Shown here: in pieces, positions 61,731-64,000 of the stretch
Layout of the letters: every line of letters begins with the position of its first letter
How positions within the stretch are numbered: the first letter of the stretch is position 1
NCBI GenBank assembly: GCA_001949185.1
Contig: BDGG01000002.1
Location: forward strand, 5,074,448-5,138,447
DNA length: 64,000 nucleotides
Source of the DNA: Ramazzottius varieornatus
Taxonomy: Eukaryota > Tardigrada > Eutardigrada > Parachela > Ramazzottiidae
Direction: 5' to 3'
The notes under the pieces: generated by a model
The model's database searches: none
Seen by the model: the letters and a program-made list of their open reading frames with translations, nothing else
Told to the model about the DNA's origin: nothing
Position numbers and translations under genes: made by a program

Positions 61731-61920
61731 GCCTGTACAGCAAATAACGAAACAGGAGAACCAGGAGGTCATCGAGCAAGAGCTCTCAATGGCCGTTGAA
61801 GAATCGATCACCAGCCACAAAGAACCCCGGGGAGTCGTCTCCCAGAAAGACGATCGAGCCGATTTGTCCGCCCTCCCTCACCGAATGAATTTATGGTATT
61901 GTACGAGCTGGGCTTACTAG
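61731..61920 (+). other. Exon-like segment with ubiquitin-interaction-like motif
   Basis: After an AG at 61729-61730, a frame reads PVQQITKQENQEVIEQELSM, then AVEESITSHKEPRGVVSQKD, to a stop at 61920. The string EQELSMAVEESI fits the UIM pattern (acidic, L-x-x-A-x-x-x-S). In the same frame upstream, after an ATG near 61672, NGWVLIAMSLEFVQLFS is cut off by a TGA just before this segment. That could mean an exon junction, a broken gene, or chance. Confidence 0.25.
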
Positions 61921-64000
61921 CAATCACCAAAGCTCTTGTCTTCTATGATCAAATTAAACATGAAAGGTAGTATTCAAAATCTTTCAGATGTTCCCATTTG
62001 ACGTTCGCCAAGCGCAGTGATGAACTGTAGAACCCGGAAGCCGAGGTCTCCGACAGACACCGTGGTCGGGTCCGGCCTTTTTCTTTCTCTATAGGTAATT
62101 ACGGTTATGGCAGGTCCAACCCGATCGACGTATGATGTCCAGCTTTTGGGTACACGGCGGGACATGCCGCCAAAGGAAATCTGTCAGGAGCAGACGGCAG
62201 ACAAGTTGTTAGTGAAGCATTGACATCTGTTGAAGTGGCCCGAAATGCCGTATGCGGGACAGCCAGGGAGTATTGTCCGATCCCGTTGAAGAGTGAAGAG
62301 GGGATAAGCTGGCAAACCTGGCGATGCCAGCAAAGCTCAGCAATTAATATTTATCGGTACTTTCGCCTGGCGTTCGCGCTTGCTCTTCCTTCTCCGGCCA
62401 GCTGTCCACGTCGTGTGCCGGTTGTACGTTCTGCCACAGTGTGCAAATACACATTTCTCGCTTGTCCGTGCTCGGCAGCCATTACTTTACCAGGGAAGGA
62501 AGCCCATGAAGGTGATGCAGTGAATGAGCAGTTCAGCAGTTCGTAACCGCCCGATGAAGCAAAACATCGCCTGTCAATACTAAGCCTGATATCGTGACAA
62601 CTAGCGCCATTATCAGAAATGGCAGTTGAGCTCCACCAAACAGTTTGGCTTGTCAGTGTTGTTCAATTGCTCATTTTAGCAACGGATCTAGACTAAATTC
62701 ACAAGTGGACTACTTTTTCCACGTTCTTGGCCTCTTTTGGAAGCTTTCCTCCCATCTTTGCTTACATTGCATAATTTTGTTTCGTGCCTCGAGGAAATAC
62801 TATCCGTCCAGACGCGCTCCGTGATATCTCGCTAGCGCGACGCTGCTGTATACCGCTAGCTATTTGGAAATATTAGATCGGCTTTATTGTGAAATTCTTG
62901 AAGGTAAACTATACAGTAGCAACATTGGAAACTGATGACGGGATGATCAAACTGTTGGTTCGAATTCTGGCTATACTGGTTCTCATCTAATACGCCCATA
63001 TTTTTATCAAGTATTTTTTTCCTGAGTCCATTTCGTATGGTCGTGGTTTATTTGATGCTCATGAGCATTGGGATCTAATCTGCATGAAAATGTAGCGAGC
63101 GTCTGGTTACGCTTTGTGAACTTGGAACCATCAATTATGCTTGTCGCGTGCCGGGCTTTTATCGCGATACCGTTACCTCAGTCGGTTGACTGCCGATACG
63201 CTTTGTTCGCCAAGCTTCCATCTTTCGTTCGTGCATGAATGATTGTCCGATATAATGGCCCTGCGCATGCAGGTCGGCTTCGTTTGCCAGCGATGCTTCT
63301 TTTGGGAGATGGGAGGAACGCTTTGCAGTTCGAAACTGAGGAATTCTCTTGAAGTAGGATGGATTTGGCTTTTCCGCGAAACACATTAGAGGAAAAACGC
63401 CCTCAAAAAGCTTGAGCTGGCTTTAGAACTGTTTGTCTTTTCCAGCTTACGATGGGAGACATTTGCTTCGAAGAGACGTTCGTTCACTGCACTTTAGTTT
63501 TGTGAGCGGGATATCGAAAGGAGTTATTAGGGGAACATCCTGCAGATTCAATAACTCAGCCCTACAGAGAACCTGTCACATCGACCCGTATTCAGGATCG
63601 TCGATTTTCGTCAATAGACTCAGTACTGAGGCAGGATTTACAGTTCGCGAACGAGCAGCTGTATTTGCTTCAGAAGCAGAACTAATGACGGTATCCAGCA
63701 GTTACGTAAAAGCCGAAAGGTAAAGTTATACAAGGTAGCATAATGATGATTTAGCCTTATAGCGCACGCGTGATGCCATATTTTATTGCTTGGTCATCAA
63801 GGCATCAGTCAATGAAGTCAGGTTTCCAAGTGCAGACATCCTCCGCCTATCAAATATTTAAAATGCGAAGGAACGTTGTGCTGCATAGTAGTTTTGTGGT
63901 GAATGGTCCAGGGATTACTGTACTCACTACTTGCACATTCGAAAAACAGAAGTGGATCAATCAGAATGAAAACTGAGCAAATATTGGACGAACATGCTCG

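Larger units (their letters stand above)
55614..64000. other. 8.4-kb gene-poor region
   Basis: No conserved gene could be assembled here on either strand, in contrast to the dense first 48 kb. Open frames are short and most lack ATG. Two exon-like pieces are listed separately (58557-58664 and 61731-61920). The region could be a long 3' UTR or introns of a gene extending beyond the window, non-coding RNA, or decayed sequence. Confidence 0.45.

Overview
This is animal nuclear DNA. Almost every gene is split into short exons by introns of about 45-150 bp with ordinary GT-AG ends, and genes are packed a few hundred bases apart on both strands. The catalogue is metazoan: a Kir channel, CNG channels, CSK, CARM1, the WASH complex, a natriuretic-receptor-like protein and a calcitonin-like diuretic hormone (DH31). 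DH31 together with the compact genes points to a protostome. A tardigrade is my best guess, but nothing here proves it. I rebuilt exons by hand from splice signals, reading frame and remembered family sequence, so single boundaries may be off by a few bases.

Layout. 1-12.5 kb: RRP12 (-, runs off the left edge), an inward-rectifier K+ channel (+), an ARMC10-like protein (-), a TMEM70-like mitochondrial protein (+), the queuosine-salvage enzyme QNG1 (-) and a class II ARF GTPase (-). 13-17.5 kb: CARM1 (+) and an unrecognised acidic single-span membrane protein (-). 18-21.5 kb: a tandem pair of secreted proteins of a family I do not recognise, with an EGF-like module and two cadherin-like segments (+). 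21.5-28.5 kb: a PAPS sulfotransferase (-), RMC1 (-) and mitoribosomal MRPS30/mL65 (+). 28.7-37.2 kb: two tandem CNG-channel subunits (-). 39.4-47.4 kb: WASHC1 (-), an SH3-less CSK kinase (+), a natriuretic-peptide-receptor-like protein with no kinase-homology or cyclase domain (-) and a TMEM272-like protein (-). 48.7-54.8 kb: DH31 precursor (-), PTRH2 (+), PTPMT1 (+). 54.8-64 kb is gene-poor, with only exon-like fragments.

Most interesting region. In the two CNG subunits the S1-S6 core, C-linker, cyclic-nucleotide-binding domain and C-terminal coiled coil are well conserved. In both, however, the selectivity-filter stretch lacks the usual T-I-G-E-T-P-P-P pattern and shares a different one, T-S-x(6)-N-P-T-[ST]-T. 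One of them also carries about 365 extra, histidine-rich residues between S5 and the pore helix. That would be an extracellular turret with roughly 44 histidines and two furin-like sites. Second is the tandem secreted pair. Further modified signalling genes are the SH3-less CSK and the cyclase-less receptor. Most other genes are ordinary housekeeping genes.
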